DNA of 64,000 bases from JANXQG01 sp963804375 (GTDB taxonomy: Bacteria > Planctomycetota > Planctomycetia > Pirellulales > Thermoguttaceae): positions 1 through 64,000 of the forward strand of contig CAWDQE010000023.1 of NCBI GenBank assembly GCA_963804375.1. Direction: 5' to 3'. Both the position numbers and the translations under genes were made by a program. Below, piece after piece: positions 30,501 through 42,732 of the stretch. The notes under the pieces were generated by a model. That model did no database searches. It was not told the origin of the DNA and saw nothing but the letters and a program-made list of their open reading frames with translations. Numbering within the stretch: position 1 is the first letter of the stretch; the number at the start of each line of letters is the position of its first letter.

Positions 30501-33500
30501 GCCCGGCGATACGACGCAGGGGCGCTCACGGCCGCGAACTCCTACGTCACCGCCACGACCTCTTTCTATGATCTGGCCGGCCGCGACATCGAGGACGTCA
30601 ACTACGGCCGCCAGGACGTACTCTCGGGATCCGCGACTGACTTCTTCGCGTATCCCAGCGGCGACCTCAAGGCCAACAGCGACGGCAACCCCAGCGTTGC
30701 CGAGCTCACTACTCCGCCCTCGACCGGAACCGCCGACTACATCGTCACCCGGACGGTCTACGATCCGCGGCTGAGCGCGGCAGGGCCGATCATCGACACG
30801 ATCGACAACGCGGGCATCGTCACCGAGACCCAGACCGACCTCATGGGCCGCACGATTTGCACCATCCAGAACTACGTCAACGGCAGGCCCGAGGCAACAG
30901 AGACCGATCAGGACGTGACCACCGCCTACGCGTACGATCCGCAGGGCCGCCTCAGCGCCCAGGTCGCCTTCGACGCCAACGGCGATTCGGTCGCGCTGCA
31001 AGAGACTTGTTATGTATACGAGTCGCCCATGGACGGCTCATTGCAGACCGGCGTGATCTATCCCGACTCGACGACCCCATCGCAGACGTACCAGATCGTC
31101 ACGGCGCTCAGCGACTCGGGCGGCACCGCCACGGCCGCGGTAACGAGCGGCCAGGGGCAGGACTACGCGGTGGGCCAGTGGGTGCTGATCAGCGGCGCCG
31201 CGCAGGCCGACTATAACGGCTGGTTCCGGGTGACGGGCAACAGCGCGAATAGCTTCACCTACACCGTCGCGAGTACTAGTCTGACGAGTGAAACCGGCAC
31301 GTTCCACGTGCAAGCCGTCCCACCCGCGGCCACCGAGACCGCCTCGGAGCTCACCTGCAACGGCACCACCGCTACGGCGACGGTCACCGGCCACGGCTAT
31401 GACTACGCGGTGGGCCAGTGGGTGCTGATCAGCGGAGTTGCCGATGCCGGCTATGACGGCTGGTTCCAGGTCACGGGCAACGACGCGGGTAGCTTCAGCT
31501 TTACGGTTACGAGCACTCTGCCGACCGAGACCGGCGCGTTCCCTGTGCAGGTCATCGCGCCCGTCCAGTACCAGAACGTCTCCCCGCTCACCCAGACCGG
31601 CGGCACCGCCAAGGCCTACGTGACCGACAACTACACGACAGGCGACGAGCTCATGATCAGCGGGGCCGACCAGGCCGGGTACGACGGGTGCGTGACGGTG
31701 ACCGGCACCGGGAGCGATGGCGGCGGGAACTATTTCACCTACGCGGTTCCGTCCGGCACGCCGGCCACCGCAAGCGGCACGGTCCGAGTGCGGCTGGTGG
31801 GCAGCGACGAGACCCAGACCACCTACGACCGCCTTGGCCGGACTGTGACCACCACCGACCAGCAGGGGGTGGTTCACACCTACCTCTACGACTCCGCGGG
31901 GCGGCAGTATGCCGACGACGTGACCACGCTGCCCGCGGGTGTTGACGGCGCCGTGCGGGCGATCGTCACGGGCTACGACGACATGGGCCGCGTGCAGACG
32001 GTCACGAGCTACAACACGGACGTCGTGTCCGATTGGGTTCCGGGCAACGTCGTCAACGAGGTCGAGGACGCCTACGACGGATGGGGCAACTTGGCCCAGG
32101 AGTGGCAATCGAACTCCGGCCCGGTGGACACATCTTCCACGCCGCCCACGCCCAGCGTACAATATACCTACGATGACGGGGCCGGGGCCACCGGTGTGGC
32201 CCAATACGTGCGGCTTTCCACCGTCACCTACCCCAGCCAGGAAGTGCTGCAATACACTTACGGCGACTCAGGGAGCCTTTCGGACGTGCTCAGCCGGGTG
32301 GACCAGATCGAGCCTGACGTCGAGCCGGTGGCGACGCCGGCGCTGAGTTCCTGGACCGTCGCCCAAACGGGTGGCGGCTCCGCCGCGGTCACGGGTTCGA
32401 CCTTCCAGTGGCAAGCTTCCGCATCCACCGACACCGCGACCCTCGGCGCGACGCTCACCCGGACCGCGGTCGCCGGGGCCACCTACACGCTGACCTTCGC
32501 CGTCAATATCGCCGACGGCGGCAGCTACGAGTTGCAGCCCGAATTGCTCTTCGCCGGCTCCGACGTTCTGCAGCTTTCGCCGCTGACCATCACGTCGGGC
32601 GGGACGCTGACCTTCCAGTACGCGGCGGGCACCGGCGGCCAATCGATCGGGATCGAGTTCGCTTTCACTCAGGCCAGCGGCGCGGACGTCGAGGCATTCC
32701 TGTCCGACGTGACCCTGACGGAGGGCGTCGCCGCGGCGGCCTACACGTACCTGGGGACCGGCACCATCGCCAGCGAGAATTACGAGCAGCCGCAGATCAA
32801 GCTCGACTATTCGGCCAGCAACTTCGCGGCATTGGACCAATTCGGCCGCGTCTTGGACCAATTCTGGTCGTCCTACGGCGCCACGCCCAGCACGAACGAG
32901 GAATACAAATACACTTACGACGAGGCCGGCAATGTGCTCACCCGGACGAACGTCAACAACAGCGCCTTGAACGCGCAGTACATTTACGACGCCATGAACC
33001 GGCTGACGAACTGGTATCTAGGTGGGGCCACGACGCCGACGCAGTCCTGGACGCTCGACTCCCTGGGCAACGACCTGAGCGCGGGCACGTATGACGCGGC
33101 CAACGAGGAGACGCCCACGGGCGCGGGTCCCAGTTCCCTCTATGACGCCGACGGCAACATGACGACGCTCAGTTCGGGCGACACGGCCATCTACGACGCT
33201 TGGGGCTGGCTGGTGGAGGTCAAGGAGGGATCGACGATCCTGGAGCAGTACGAATACGACGGCACCGGCCGCCGCATCCAGATTACCGACTACAGCGGCA
33301 GCACGCCGGTGGTCACCGAGGACTACTACAGCGGCCAGCAGGTCGTGGAGAGCGACATCATGGGCGGGAGCGTCGCCGGTTATCAGTACGTCTGGTCGCC
33401 GCGAGACATCAACGCCCCGATCCTCCGCGACACGCTCGACTCCGGCGGCAGCGTCGTCCCGGCCTCGCGGCTCTACTATCTGGGCGACGCCAACTACAAC

Positions 33501-34646
33501 GTGACGGCCGTCGTGCAGTACGATACCGGCGCGGGCCAGTGGAACGTCGTCGAGCGCTACGCCTACGATCCGTACGGAAAGGTGACCGTTTACGATAAGA
33601 ACTGGAACCCTGTGACGGGCAACGCCTCGATGGTGGGCAACACCGTGCTCTACGCCGGATACCAGTTGGACGCGGCCACCGGTCTCTACTACGACCGCGC
33701 GCGTTACTACGACGCGGCCCTGGAGCGGTTCATCAGCAGAGATCCGGCGCAGGCCGACCTCAATCTCTACCGCTACTGCGGCAACAATCCTGAAGATGCG
33801 GCGGACCCGATGGGGCTCATGGCGGTGTACGTGCCGGCGCTTGTTGCCGCGAACCTGCTGCCGGTAGGTCCGCCGGCCGTGCTCGTGCCGTCGCCTTTGG
33901 CGTGGACCAACCAGGCCCCGCCGCTCTTCATTCAAAGTCAAGCATTCTGGGCCGGTGGAATCGTCTCGGCGCAGGCGCGGGAGAATATAATTGCTTTGAA
34001 CTTCCCTGGCCGCGGTCCCGACATGATGATCGTGAGCACGCATGTCTTTTCCGAGATGTTCCTCCCCGGGGTGGGCATCGCCGTGATTCAGGGAACCACT
34101 GCGGCAAGTGCCTCATGGAAAGTCATCGCTGCTCCGTTCCCCCCGGCGGCTGGATTCCCGGCGTACGCCCCCGGGGCGGGATCGGCGATCGTATGGGGTG
34201 CTGTCGCCCTGCAGTCATGGAGCGCCATGGCGATGCCCGGCGGCATGCAAGCAGGGGCTAGCGCCTATCCGGCAGGCGGTGTCGTCTCCGGTTTCGTGTG
34301 GGCGGGCAATTGGGCGGGCATTAGCGTGTGGAGCGGCAATCCGCTTGTTCCCATCGGCGGCGAGTTGTTCACCGAGGTGTCCGGGGTGACGGTTAACGTC
34401 ATTGCGAACCCGGGGGCGGCATTGGACGTAGGGGGCGAGGTCATGGTAACCGGTTACTCATGGATCGTCGGGGCTGCCTCCGGACTGATTCCATTGCTTC
34501 CTGCGGATAGTTTCCTCACGGTAACGGTTGGCGGTTTTGGGTGGAATCCGACCGGCAACGCCGCGGCCAATCCCGTTTTCCTGGTTCCGCCGCCACCGCC
34601 CGTGGGCATCCCGGCAGTGTTCATTCCCATGGTTCTGCCCGTCTGA
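21505..34646 (+). CDS. Giant secreted protein: beta-helix, autotransporter repeats, lectin domains, YD repeats
   Basis: About 4,380 residues if single-base shifts near 23924/24035, 25850, 27607 and 30520 are corrected; most lie at G or C runs. Start ATG 21505 has the better spacing from GAGGGAG than the ATG at 21499. Order: N-terminal LRVEPLESRNLLSV motif of planctomycete extracellular proteins; parallel beta-helix (21790-22840, FSAIQAGVNAAASGGNVYVLPGTYTE-like); autotransporter-associated strands (GSLTKTGSGTLAVSG) alternating with two L-type-lectin-like domains (DGVAIVFQNDPRGPAALG) in a 1236-bp tandem repeat; a linker; YD repeats (27640-33830) ending in the Rhs core (TGLYYDRARYYDAALERF); inside these a dockerin-like DLNHDGACNPADFQYW, three E1-FCCH-like repeats (31090-31800) and a carbohydrate-binding-like domain. 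The last ~270 residues are a unique Gly/Ala-rich tail. Likely a surface adhesin or polymorphic-toxin-like protein. A split into two genes near 27.6 kb cannot be excluded. Confidence 0.75.
23185..25850 (+). repeat. 1236-bp in-frame tandem duplication within the giant gene
   Basis: Copies start at 23185, 24421 and 25657, exactly 1236 bp (412 codons) apart; the third is partial. Each copy holds autotransporter-type strands plus one lectin-like domain. The two full copies are highly similar but differ by many substitutions, so the duplication is not recent. Confidence 0.85.
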
Positions 34647-34710
34647 CAAAGGAATTTCTGTTTCATGGAACAACGCTTCTTTGGTCGATTTTTTTGAGGG
34701 AGAAGACGCT

Positions 34711-36631
34711 ATGCGGATCCAAGCCAGTTTTTTTCCGACCCGTGCCCGGTCGCTGCCGTGGCTCCTGGTACTTCTTCTTACCCCCTTCGCTTGGTCCGCC
34801 GAGACGGAGCAAAACGCCGGTTCCGCAAGCCCGCCGCCCGCGGAATCGCGGCAGCCGCCAAGCAGGAGCAGCGCAGTGGACCGCGACCGATCATCCGCCG
34901 AGGCCCAGTCGCGATGGCGAGACGGTCAGGTGTTCATTGATGGCCGCTGGCTGACACGGCAGCAGGTCGCACAAATCGCGCGACAGGACAAGCGGCTGGC
35001 CGAGTATCGCAAATTGCGGGAGCGGAGCGCAATGACCGTGGCAGACCAGGCGGCGCTGGCCAAGTGGTGCAAGAGGAACAAACTGCCCGACGAGGAGCGC
35101 GTGCATTGGCTTTCCGTCCTGCAGCTTCAGCCGCGCGATCCCGACGCGGTCAAGGGACTCGGCCTGCATCCCTACCAGGGGATGCTGCTCACCAATGCCC
35201 AAATCGCCCAGTGCAGGTCCGACGTGCAGGCGATGAACAAAGCCGTCGAGCGCTGGCGGCCGCTGGTCGAACAGTGGGCCAAGGCCATCGAGAAGCGCGA
35301 TCAACCCGATGCGGGCGCCGACATGAGCGACGTTCGGAAGATAAGCGCCTCCGCCGAGATGCTGGCCCTGGAGCGGGTACTTTGGCAAGAATTCGGTTCG
35401 AAAAAGGACAAGAAGCGGACGTACGTGGCATTGAGCCACGAACTGGTTGCGACGTTGAGAGAGATGCCCCAGCAGCCGGCGGTCGAGTCGCTGGCGCGGC
35501 ACGCGGTCTTTTCGCCATTGGCGACCGTCCGCATGGCGGCGACTAGGGCCCTGAAGGAGCGCCCCTGGGACCGTTATGTGCCGCTGCTTATTTCGGGGAT
35601 GGCCGCGCCCATCGACATCGAGACCCGCTTTGCGGAGAAGGCCAACGGCAGTCTGATTGCTCAGCCATCGGGTGTCGCAGGAGGGGCCCTTGGCCGACGT
35701 TTCCGTGAGGCTCACATACGATACTACTCTTGTTTTGTGGTCCCAGCGTTCGCGCGGGGTTCTCATAAACGCGAGTTTGGCAGTGCCTAGCGTTCTGCAG
35801 AATGCAATTACCGCAATTGAGAATTCCGCCTCGATCCAAGCATCAGCATCCCTTCATCGCGCGGTCGAAACGGTCAACGAAGCCATTAGCGCTCGCAACC
35901 GGCAGATCCAGGTGGTACTGGCTTCGACCACCGGGCAGGAATTCGCGCCTGAATTGATTCCCTGGTGGAACTGGTGGCAGAATTATAACGAGACCTATTT
36001 TCCCGGCAGTACGGCTTCAGAATCCGATGATAATGGCTGCCAACCAGCATACGATCATAACACCGACAAGCCGCACTACGACTACACATATAGCTATACT
36101 CGACCTGTATACATCATATGCACATGTCTTGCCCGGGGGACGAGCGTGTGGACGCTGACGGGCCCGCAGGCCATCGAGACGATCAAGCCCGGCGATCGCG
36201 TCTTGTCGCAGGATCCCGACTCCGGCGAGCTGGCTTACAAGCCGGTCCTTGCCACGACCTATCGGCCGCCCAGCCGCCGGCTTGTCATCGGGATCGGCGC
36301 GGAAAAGATCACGACCACCCTGGGACACCCGTTCTGGGTCGCCAACGAGGGGTGGCGGATGGCCAAGGAGTTGAAGGTGGGCTTGCGGCTTCACGGGCTT
36401 GACGGCGCGGTTACGGTCGAGAGCCTGGAAGGGACCGCGGCCCCGCTGCCTTGGTATGAGGGGGCCTACAACCTCGTGGTTGCCGATTTCAACACGTACT
36501 TCGTCGGCAAGCACCTGCTGTTGGTCCACGACAACACGCCCCGCCGTCCGCCCGCGGTCGCCGTTCCCGCCCTGTTGCGCTATGCGCGGGCACCCGATGA
36601 AGGCAAGGCCGCGCCGACAGCGGTAAAATGA
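34711..36631 (+). CDS. Exported Hint-domain protein, one frameshift
   Basis: The ATG at 34711 follows GAGGGAGAAGACGCT. It has a signal peptide (LPWLLVLLLTPFAWSA), a charged helical middle region with HEAT-like character, and then, after a one-base shift near 35690 in GGGG, a C-terminal Hint (hedgehog/intein-type) domain at 36115-36545: CTCLARGTSVWTLTG with the nucleophile Cys, IKPGDRVLSQDPDSGE, and TTLGHPFWVANEGW with the conserved His. Such domains in exported proteins mediate self-cleavage and are typical of polymorphic toxins and their partners. No toxin domain follows; only ~40 residues remain. Its place just after the YD-repeat giant supports a shared system. Total about 640 residues. 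Confidence 0.7.
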
Positions 36632-36639
36632 GCCTTTTG

Positions 36640-36731
36640 AGTGCGGCGGCTTGCCGCCGCTTTCCAAGACGGCCCACTGCGAACGAGCTTCCCGCGCCTT
36701 ATGGAAAGCAGCAGCAAGCGGCCGCACTGCT
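36640..36731. repeat. Inverted repeat of planctomycete intergenic type
   Basis: AGTGCGGCGGCTTGCCGCCG.. at the left and GGAAAGCAGCAGCAAGCGGC.. at the right are inverted relatives, with the left arm itself hairpin-forming. It lies between the Hint gene and the next gene. Confidence 0.65.
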
Positions 36732-36834
36732 CCAGATTAGGGGCAAATAGAATTTGAATGATGGCCACAACCCGGCTTGCTTGGAACTGCCCGAGAACTG
36801 CGTCACATAGGCCATCCTTTCCGAGGAGTAGGTC

Positions 36835-39775
36835 ATGCGATCGGTCCTTTCCCGCCCCCGTGGCCAGTCCGGCTTGCTTTGCGCACGTGCCGTCATCGTC
36901 TTTTTGGCCGGCCTTGCTGTCCTGAATTGCCTCCCCGGCTACGCCGACACCCGCGTTGCCGTGCTCGCCTCGCAGGCCGCGGGCGCCGAGAAGCTCGCGC
37001 CGCTGGTGGAACTGCGGCTGGGACAGAACAAGGACATCACGCTTCTGGAGCGGGAGAATATCCAGGCGATCTTCCGCGAGCAGGAGCTCGGCGCCTTGCT
37101 GACTGCCGAAGGCACGGCCAGGCGCATCGCCCTGGGAAAACTCCTCAAGGCCGATCTGTTGATCGTCTTGCAGGGCGAGAAGAAGCCCCAGCCGCACGCC
37201 CGCGTCACGATCTGCGAAACCAGGCAGGGACTGCGGCTGTGCAATCAGCCCGTCGAGCTCTCCAAGAACATCGAGGCCGACGCCGACGCCGTGTTGCGCC
37301 TGGCCGAACAGGCGATCGAGAAGCAACGAAAGCCGATCGACAACATCGTGGCCGTTCCGCCCTTCGTCAACAACACGCTGGCCTTCGAGGGCGAACATCT
37401 GAAGGGGGCCTGCCGCGGCTGATCGAGGAGATGCTCCTGGACCGGCCGGGTGTGCTGGTGGTGGAACTGGCCGAGGCCCAGGCCGTCGCCCGGGAACTGG
37501 CGATCGGCGGCGCGGCAGCCGGCCTGCGGCGGCTGCCGCTCTATCTCCTGGGCGAGTACCGGCTGGAAGGAGAGGGCGGGAAAAAGACGGTCTCGTTCCA
37601 ACTCACGCTGCTGCGGGGCACGACCCAGCTCGATACCCGCCGCCAAGCGGGCGCGGCGGTCGAGGACCTGCCGCGGTTGGTCCGCGCGGGCGCTGGCGAG
37701 GTCCTGGCCAAGGCCCTGGGCCAGGCCCTGAAACCGCCCGACCCGCAAACGGAGGCCAGGCAACTGGCCGAACGGGCCCGGCTCTTCTCGCGGCTTGGCG
37801 ACTGGCAAGAGGCCCTCGACCTGACCGAAGCGGCCCTGCTCTTGCAGCCCGACCGCTACGACCTGCACGGCGAGGCCGTGTATCTGCTCAGCCGAGTCGT
37901 GGGGGACCAGTGGCGGAAAGAGCCTTCCGTCGAGTCGACGGTGTCCGTGCGCCGCATGGCCCGGGCCATGCTGCCCGCCAACCTGTACCATGCCGAAATC
38001 TACATGTCGCATGCCAGGCTGGACCGCTCCGGAGAGTGCCCCCTGCCCGGGCTTCCATGCATGCTCGCTTTCGGTGACTTGCAGAGCACTCGCGACCGGG
38101 AGAGCTACGAGCGGAACAAGGCGGCCTTCGAGCCGGTGCGGGCGATGTGCCGCCGCGTGCTGGCCGCCAAGGCCGCGGCGAAGGTCGACGACCTGTCGGT
38201 GATCATTTTGTGCCGCTATGCCGAGTGGCCGATCCCTTACACGCCCGCCGCAGGCGACTTTCCGTGGCGGATCGAATTCCTCAAGGAGCACATCCGCGAG
38301 ATCTGCGAAGACCGCTTGAAACTGCTTCGCGATTTCGCCTACCTGAAAGAAGGCATCGCGCGGGACCACGTCCCCGATCGGGACCTCGCCAAGGGCCTTT
38401 CGCAGCCGTCGCTCCGGAAGAAGAACATCCTATGGAGCGAGGTCCTCGAAATCCGCGGAGACGGCATCCGGCTCTGCAGCGAGCCCGCCTATTATGAATT
38501 CCTCAGCCAGTCCGAGGCGCTGCCGAATCCCGAAATCCGGAATTGGGCCACGATCCTGATGCGCCGCTGGCGCGAGGAAGATACGGTCCGGAAACAGCGG
38601 GCGGAAGCGGATCCGCGGAAGCCGTCGTCCCCGGCGGGAACGGCTGCGGCCGGCGGCGAAACGCCCGTCGACGACGTCGTCTTCCATCGCATCGAGCTTC
38701 CGATCGACGATCGGGATGCGGGCGGGGTCCGGCTTGAAGGCAAGATCGCACTCTGGATGCCCGTCTGTCGAGGGATCGACTTGATTGGGACTTCGGCGCG
38801 GTTTTCTCTTCGGAAGCGCCAGCCTGCCGCCGGGCAGGACGCCGCCGAGTTGCGGCCCGAAGTGGTTACGACGGGGCAGGGGCTGTACCTGATGAAGAAA
38901 AAGGGTGAATTGCGGCCCTTGTCGCTACGACGCAGCCCGATGCGGATGAGAACCGGTTACGACCGGGGAATCAACATCTGCAGCGACGGGAAGTACGTTT
39001 GGGTGGCCTCGCCCGATCCGGCGCGGTTCCTGGCGGTGATCGACCCGCAGAGCGAGCGGATCTGGAAGTTCACGGCCGACGACGGCCTGCCGCCGATGGG
39101 CGGTCAGAACGGCGCCGCCGTGGCCCCGCTGGGCCAGGGCAGGGTCTGCGTGGCGGGCTACTTCGGACGAGCCTGGTGCGCCGTCGCCAGTTTCGATCCG
39201 CAGAAGGGGAAGTCGCTGAAGGTCATACACGAGGCCCGCGCGGTGGCGGAGGGGCGCCGCCCGGGCGACGCGGACCCCGAGGTCGCCTCGCCGATCGAAA
39301 GGCTTTGCACGCTCACGGCGGCGCGCGCCGCAGGGGAGCGGCCGCAGCAGCGGGTGCTGCTTGTCGGCGACCGCACGCTGCTGATCGATCCCGACCAAGG
39401 GACCGTCGTGGGGAGCGTGCCCGGGGTATCGGCCGGAGGCCTCTTCTCGCGCACGAGGGGGCCGTGTATTGGACGAATTACGGCGGCCGCGACGTCCCTC
39501 TGTACAAGGCCGCTTTCCCCGATTTCAGGCCGCAGACGCTCCGCTCGAAGTCGCCCGCGGGGGAATGTGTGGTCCACGACGGCCGGATTTACGTGTGGTG
39601 CTTCGGCCGCTTGTACGCGGCATCGAGTTTCGCGGAAGAGTTCCGCCTGCTGCGGGGGCAATCCCCTCCCCCCGCGCCGAATTCCTTCTTCTCCACCCTG
39701 GTCTCGAGCCAGCACTACGGCCTGGTTCTGCTCACCGCCGACGGGCCGTATCGCGTGGAGCTGCAAAAGCCGTGA
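36835..39775 (+). CDS. Paralogue of the CsgG-like/propeller protein, two frameshifts
   Basis: Start ATG 36835. The signal peptide is followed by the same CsgG-like domain as at 13372 (ITLLERENIQAIFREQELG, IALGKLLKADLLIVLQG), a helical middle part, and a beta-propeller-like C-terminal half (GKYVWVASPDPARFLAVIDP, RVCVAGYFGRAWCAVASFDP). Unlike the protein at 13372 it has no TPR array. The frame shifts near 37405 (five Gs where six are needed) and near 39447; after both corrections the protein is about 980 residues and ends VELQKP at 39775. It is probably exported to the same compartment. The two paralogues flank the giant surface protein cluster. Confidence 0.7.
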
Positions 39776-40003
39776 GGTCGCTGCGCGACTGCGCGACCGT
39801 CGCCTGATGGTGCAGGCCGCGGGAGGCGGGTAGAATAGCTGGAAGGGCAGACCTGATGAAGTCGGAGGCTACGGCGTCCGCCATGGCCTCCGTTGGCGAC
39901 GAACTATTGAGGCGAACCCCTGCTTGTTCCGAAAGTGCCCGCTGCGCCAACCGGGGTTGTCTAGCTGCAACATTAACCGCTGCCGTCCGTCAAGGAGATT
40001 GCC

Positions 40004-40435
40004 GTGAGATCGCCGTTGCCCATCCGTCGCTCCGTTTCCTTGCGACCTGCACTGCGGGCCGTGGGGGGCGGACTTTGCGTATGCCTTCTGCTGGTGGCCT
40101 CCGCAGGGGCGCAAAAGCCTGCCTGCACGTTGCCGTCGATCGCGACCAAACAGTGGGATGGATCAGTAAGAGAAATCGCGGAAAACGACCTTTGCGGTTT
40201 CCAGAGGTTCCCGCGCGAAGAGTTTGCCCGCAAGGACGCCCCGGACGAGATGTTCGTCTTGGCGGAAGAATCGGTCTTGGATTTTCTCTGCGTTCCCTAC
40301 GAGCCGCCGAGGACCTTATGGCAGTTCTCCCTCTACGGCCGGGAGGGTGAATTGCGGTGCTACGCCAACTCGACGCGGGAACGCCGAAAAGGCGATCGAG
40401 AAGCAGCGAGAGCCGATCGACGACATCGTGGTTGA
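40004..40435 (+). pseudogene. Truncated third paralogue with signal peptide
   Basis: GTG start after CAAGGAGATTGCC. The first ~110 residues (signal peptide, then LCGFQRFPREEFARKD, VLDFLCVPYEPPRTLWQFSLYGREG) are intact. The end is chimeric: 40391-40432 matches 37311-37353 of the preceding paralogue at nearly every base (GGCGATCGAGAAGCA..., GAGCCGATCGACxACATCGTGG) but in another frame, and homology stops at 40435 where the restriction gene's 3' end begins. The best reading is a gene cut and joined by recombination or insertion. Confidence 0.55.
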
Positions 40436-40446
40436 CAACCGGTTAC

Positions 40447-42648
40447 TTACATCAAGCCTTCAGAAACCCGTGGTGAGTTCGGGACCAAGAGGTCGCTGCT
40501 CCGGATGCAGGGGGTGGCAACTTCGTTCCAGAAGTCGTGATCTGCGAATGGAATCGGTTCACTATCGGCCAGTGCCCCCAGCAAGTCAACCCTCCTTGTG
40601 AATCCCAAAAGGGCCGGTTGTTCCGAGCGACGGCTACACCATCGGCGCCAGTCACATTGACCGTTGGCAGGTGGGGGTGGGTTGGCCAGTGACTTTCTCA
40701 TTATAGCAGTCCAGGGCCGTGATATAGACTCTTCCCCCGCTGCCATCGTCGCCGCGATCGGAAACGGAAAGGTCTCAAAGCAGGTGGTTGGAGTGTAGCG
40801 ATTGCCGCTTTCCTTTTCGCGAAGCTGGGTTTCTTGTGCGAGGGACCATATCTCATGTACTCGCGACTGCAAGACGCCCAAATGGAAGTCCTTGTCAGTC
40901 GCAACAGCGATAAGCAAGTTGGACGGCCGGATACACGCCTCGGCCCACGCGAAGATTCTGTACTTTGAAACGTGCGGAGTGATTGCGAAACGCCCGCGGT
41001 TGCCGATTGCCTGGACCATTTCTGGCCGCGGCCGCCACAAGTGCCAGAAGGGATAATCGTGAAAATGTCTCGCCGTGCGCTCGGCTGGAACGTGCTTTTT
41101 CAAGTATTCAAATGGACCTTCGTAGCGAGATGCTGTTTCCTGGTCCATGACGCCAAAATCAATGACCCAAACCCCCAGCGCACGCCTCACCAAATCCATG
41201 CCAGTCCAGTAGGGCCGGAGAACGTCGGAATTCGGATAACCACCGACAGAGGGCTGGACCAGGAATTCCATTGCTGCGTTGAATGGAATATCGAACGGTC
41301 CGCTCTTCTGGACGCCGATGAATGACAACCCGGCATTTTCCTTCAGCGTGCGCAGTTGTAGTGTCGGAGCCGGTCGCAAGATTCGGATTGATTGTTTCGA
41401 CTGTTTTGCCGTCGAGCACTCGCGCGGTGTCGTTTCCGTTGTCGAATCCCACCATGGAGACGTGGACGGTTGCACCGTCAAGAATCCAGTCCCGGTCGCT
41501 CTCGGCAAAAAATATGTCGCCGGTTTTCCTGATCCGCTCAAGTACCCTTCGGTTCGCGCCGCCTCGAATTCCCTGCGTGGCCAACAAACCCGCCCGCTGG
41601 CTCTTGCCGTCCTCAATGTGTTTGCGGGACTTCTCAAACCAGTAGCAGCAAAGGTCGCTAAATCGCGACAGACGATCATCCCAGACCTGACGCAGCGCCG
41701 CCATATAGCGCTCGCCGAGTTCCGATAGCATCCGCTTTCCGCCCAGAAACGGCGGATTGCCGACGATGAATTCTGCTTCCGGCCACTCCGGCTCCTTCGG
41801 ATGCTCCGGGTCCGAGAGGTCCAGGATCGCGTCCATCTGCCGGATCGTCTCGATGGGCGTCAGCACGGGATGGTCGGGCATCTTGAAGCCGTTATAGTGC
41901 ATCCATTGCAGGTAGCCGATCCAGATCACGACCTGGGCAAGCTGCTGGGCGTAGGGGTTGATCTCCAGCCCGTGAAGCTGCAAGGGACTGACCCGCGGCA
42001 CCAGCGACAAGCCGCGCGTGGCTGCATACGCAATCACCTCCTTCTCCAGGTCCAGGAGCATGTTGATCGCCACGTAGAGGAAGTTGCCCGATCCGCACGC
42101 AGCATCTAAGACTGTGACGTGCGCGAGCCGCTCGATGAAATCGACGACCGAGCGGTCGAATGCCTTGCGCTGCGGCGAGTCCTTTGTGGCGGCCTTACCA
42201 CCCCGGGCGCGGCTGGCCTTCACTACCTTTGGCCACAATTCCTCTTCGCAGTGCCGGCGGATATCGTCCCACTCCCGCCGCAGCGGAGCCAACAGCACCG
42301 GCTTCAGCAGCGTCTCGATGTCCTGCCGGCTGGTGTAGTGCGCGCCGATCTGGCTCCGCTTGCTCGGATCGAGGGTCCGCTCAAACAGCGTGCCGAATAT
42401 CGACGGCTCAACGCTGGCCCAGTCGTAGGTGTTGATGTTCGCCAGGGTGTTGATTTCCGCGGTCGTGAGCGGAATCACGTCGGTGTCGTCGAACAGGCCG
42501 CCGTTGAACCAGGCGATCACGTCGGCCCCGAACGTACCGCCGCGGGCCATGGCTTCAAATAGGTTTTCAAGCAGGCGGGGAAGAATCGCCGGGTTGGCCT
42601 TGGCCGTTTCCAACAGGCGGCCGAAGAGGCCCGGCGGCAGCAGGCCGG
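40447..42648 (-). pseudogene. Type IIG-like restriction-methyltransferase, second exon
   Basis: Continuation of the gene beginning at 48363, resuming in frame at 42648 after the group II intron (GAT A | CC GGC CTG CTG). It contains the N6-adenine methyltransferase core: motif I VLDAACGSGNFLYVAIN and motif IV FIVGNPPFLGG, then the target-recognition-like region (PNSDVLRPYWTGMD, FETFPFP). A frameshift near 41390 separates the two halves. After FETFPFP the sequence no longer resembles the family, and the usual ~100-residue tail is absent, so the 3' end seems lost where it meets the truncated paralogue at 40435. Function is therefore doubtful even when the intron is spliced out. Confidence 0.7.
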
Positions 42649-42687
42649 GTGGTGTAGGCCGGGGATTTGCACCCCGGCCCCAACCCC

Positions 42688-42722
42688 AAACCGGACGTGC
42701 AAGTTTCCAGGCATCCGGCTTT
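42688..42722 (-). ncRNA. Group II intron domain V
   Basis: A 34-nt hairpin with a GAAA-type loop (AGCCGGATGCCTGGAAACTT..) lies ten bases after the RT stop codon, as expected for the catalytic domain V. The following GC stem and unpaired A fit domain VI. Confidence 0.8.
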
Positions 42723-42732
42723 CCAGATGATT

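Noticed and set aside
23900..30540. Programmed ribosomal frameshifting in the giant gene
   Set aside because: Shifts occur in different directions at several places without slippery heptamers or conserved structures; similar shifts affect unrelated genes here.
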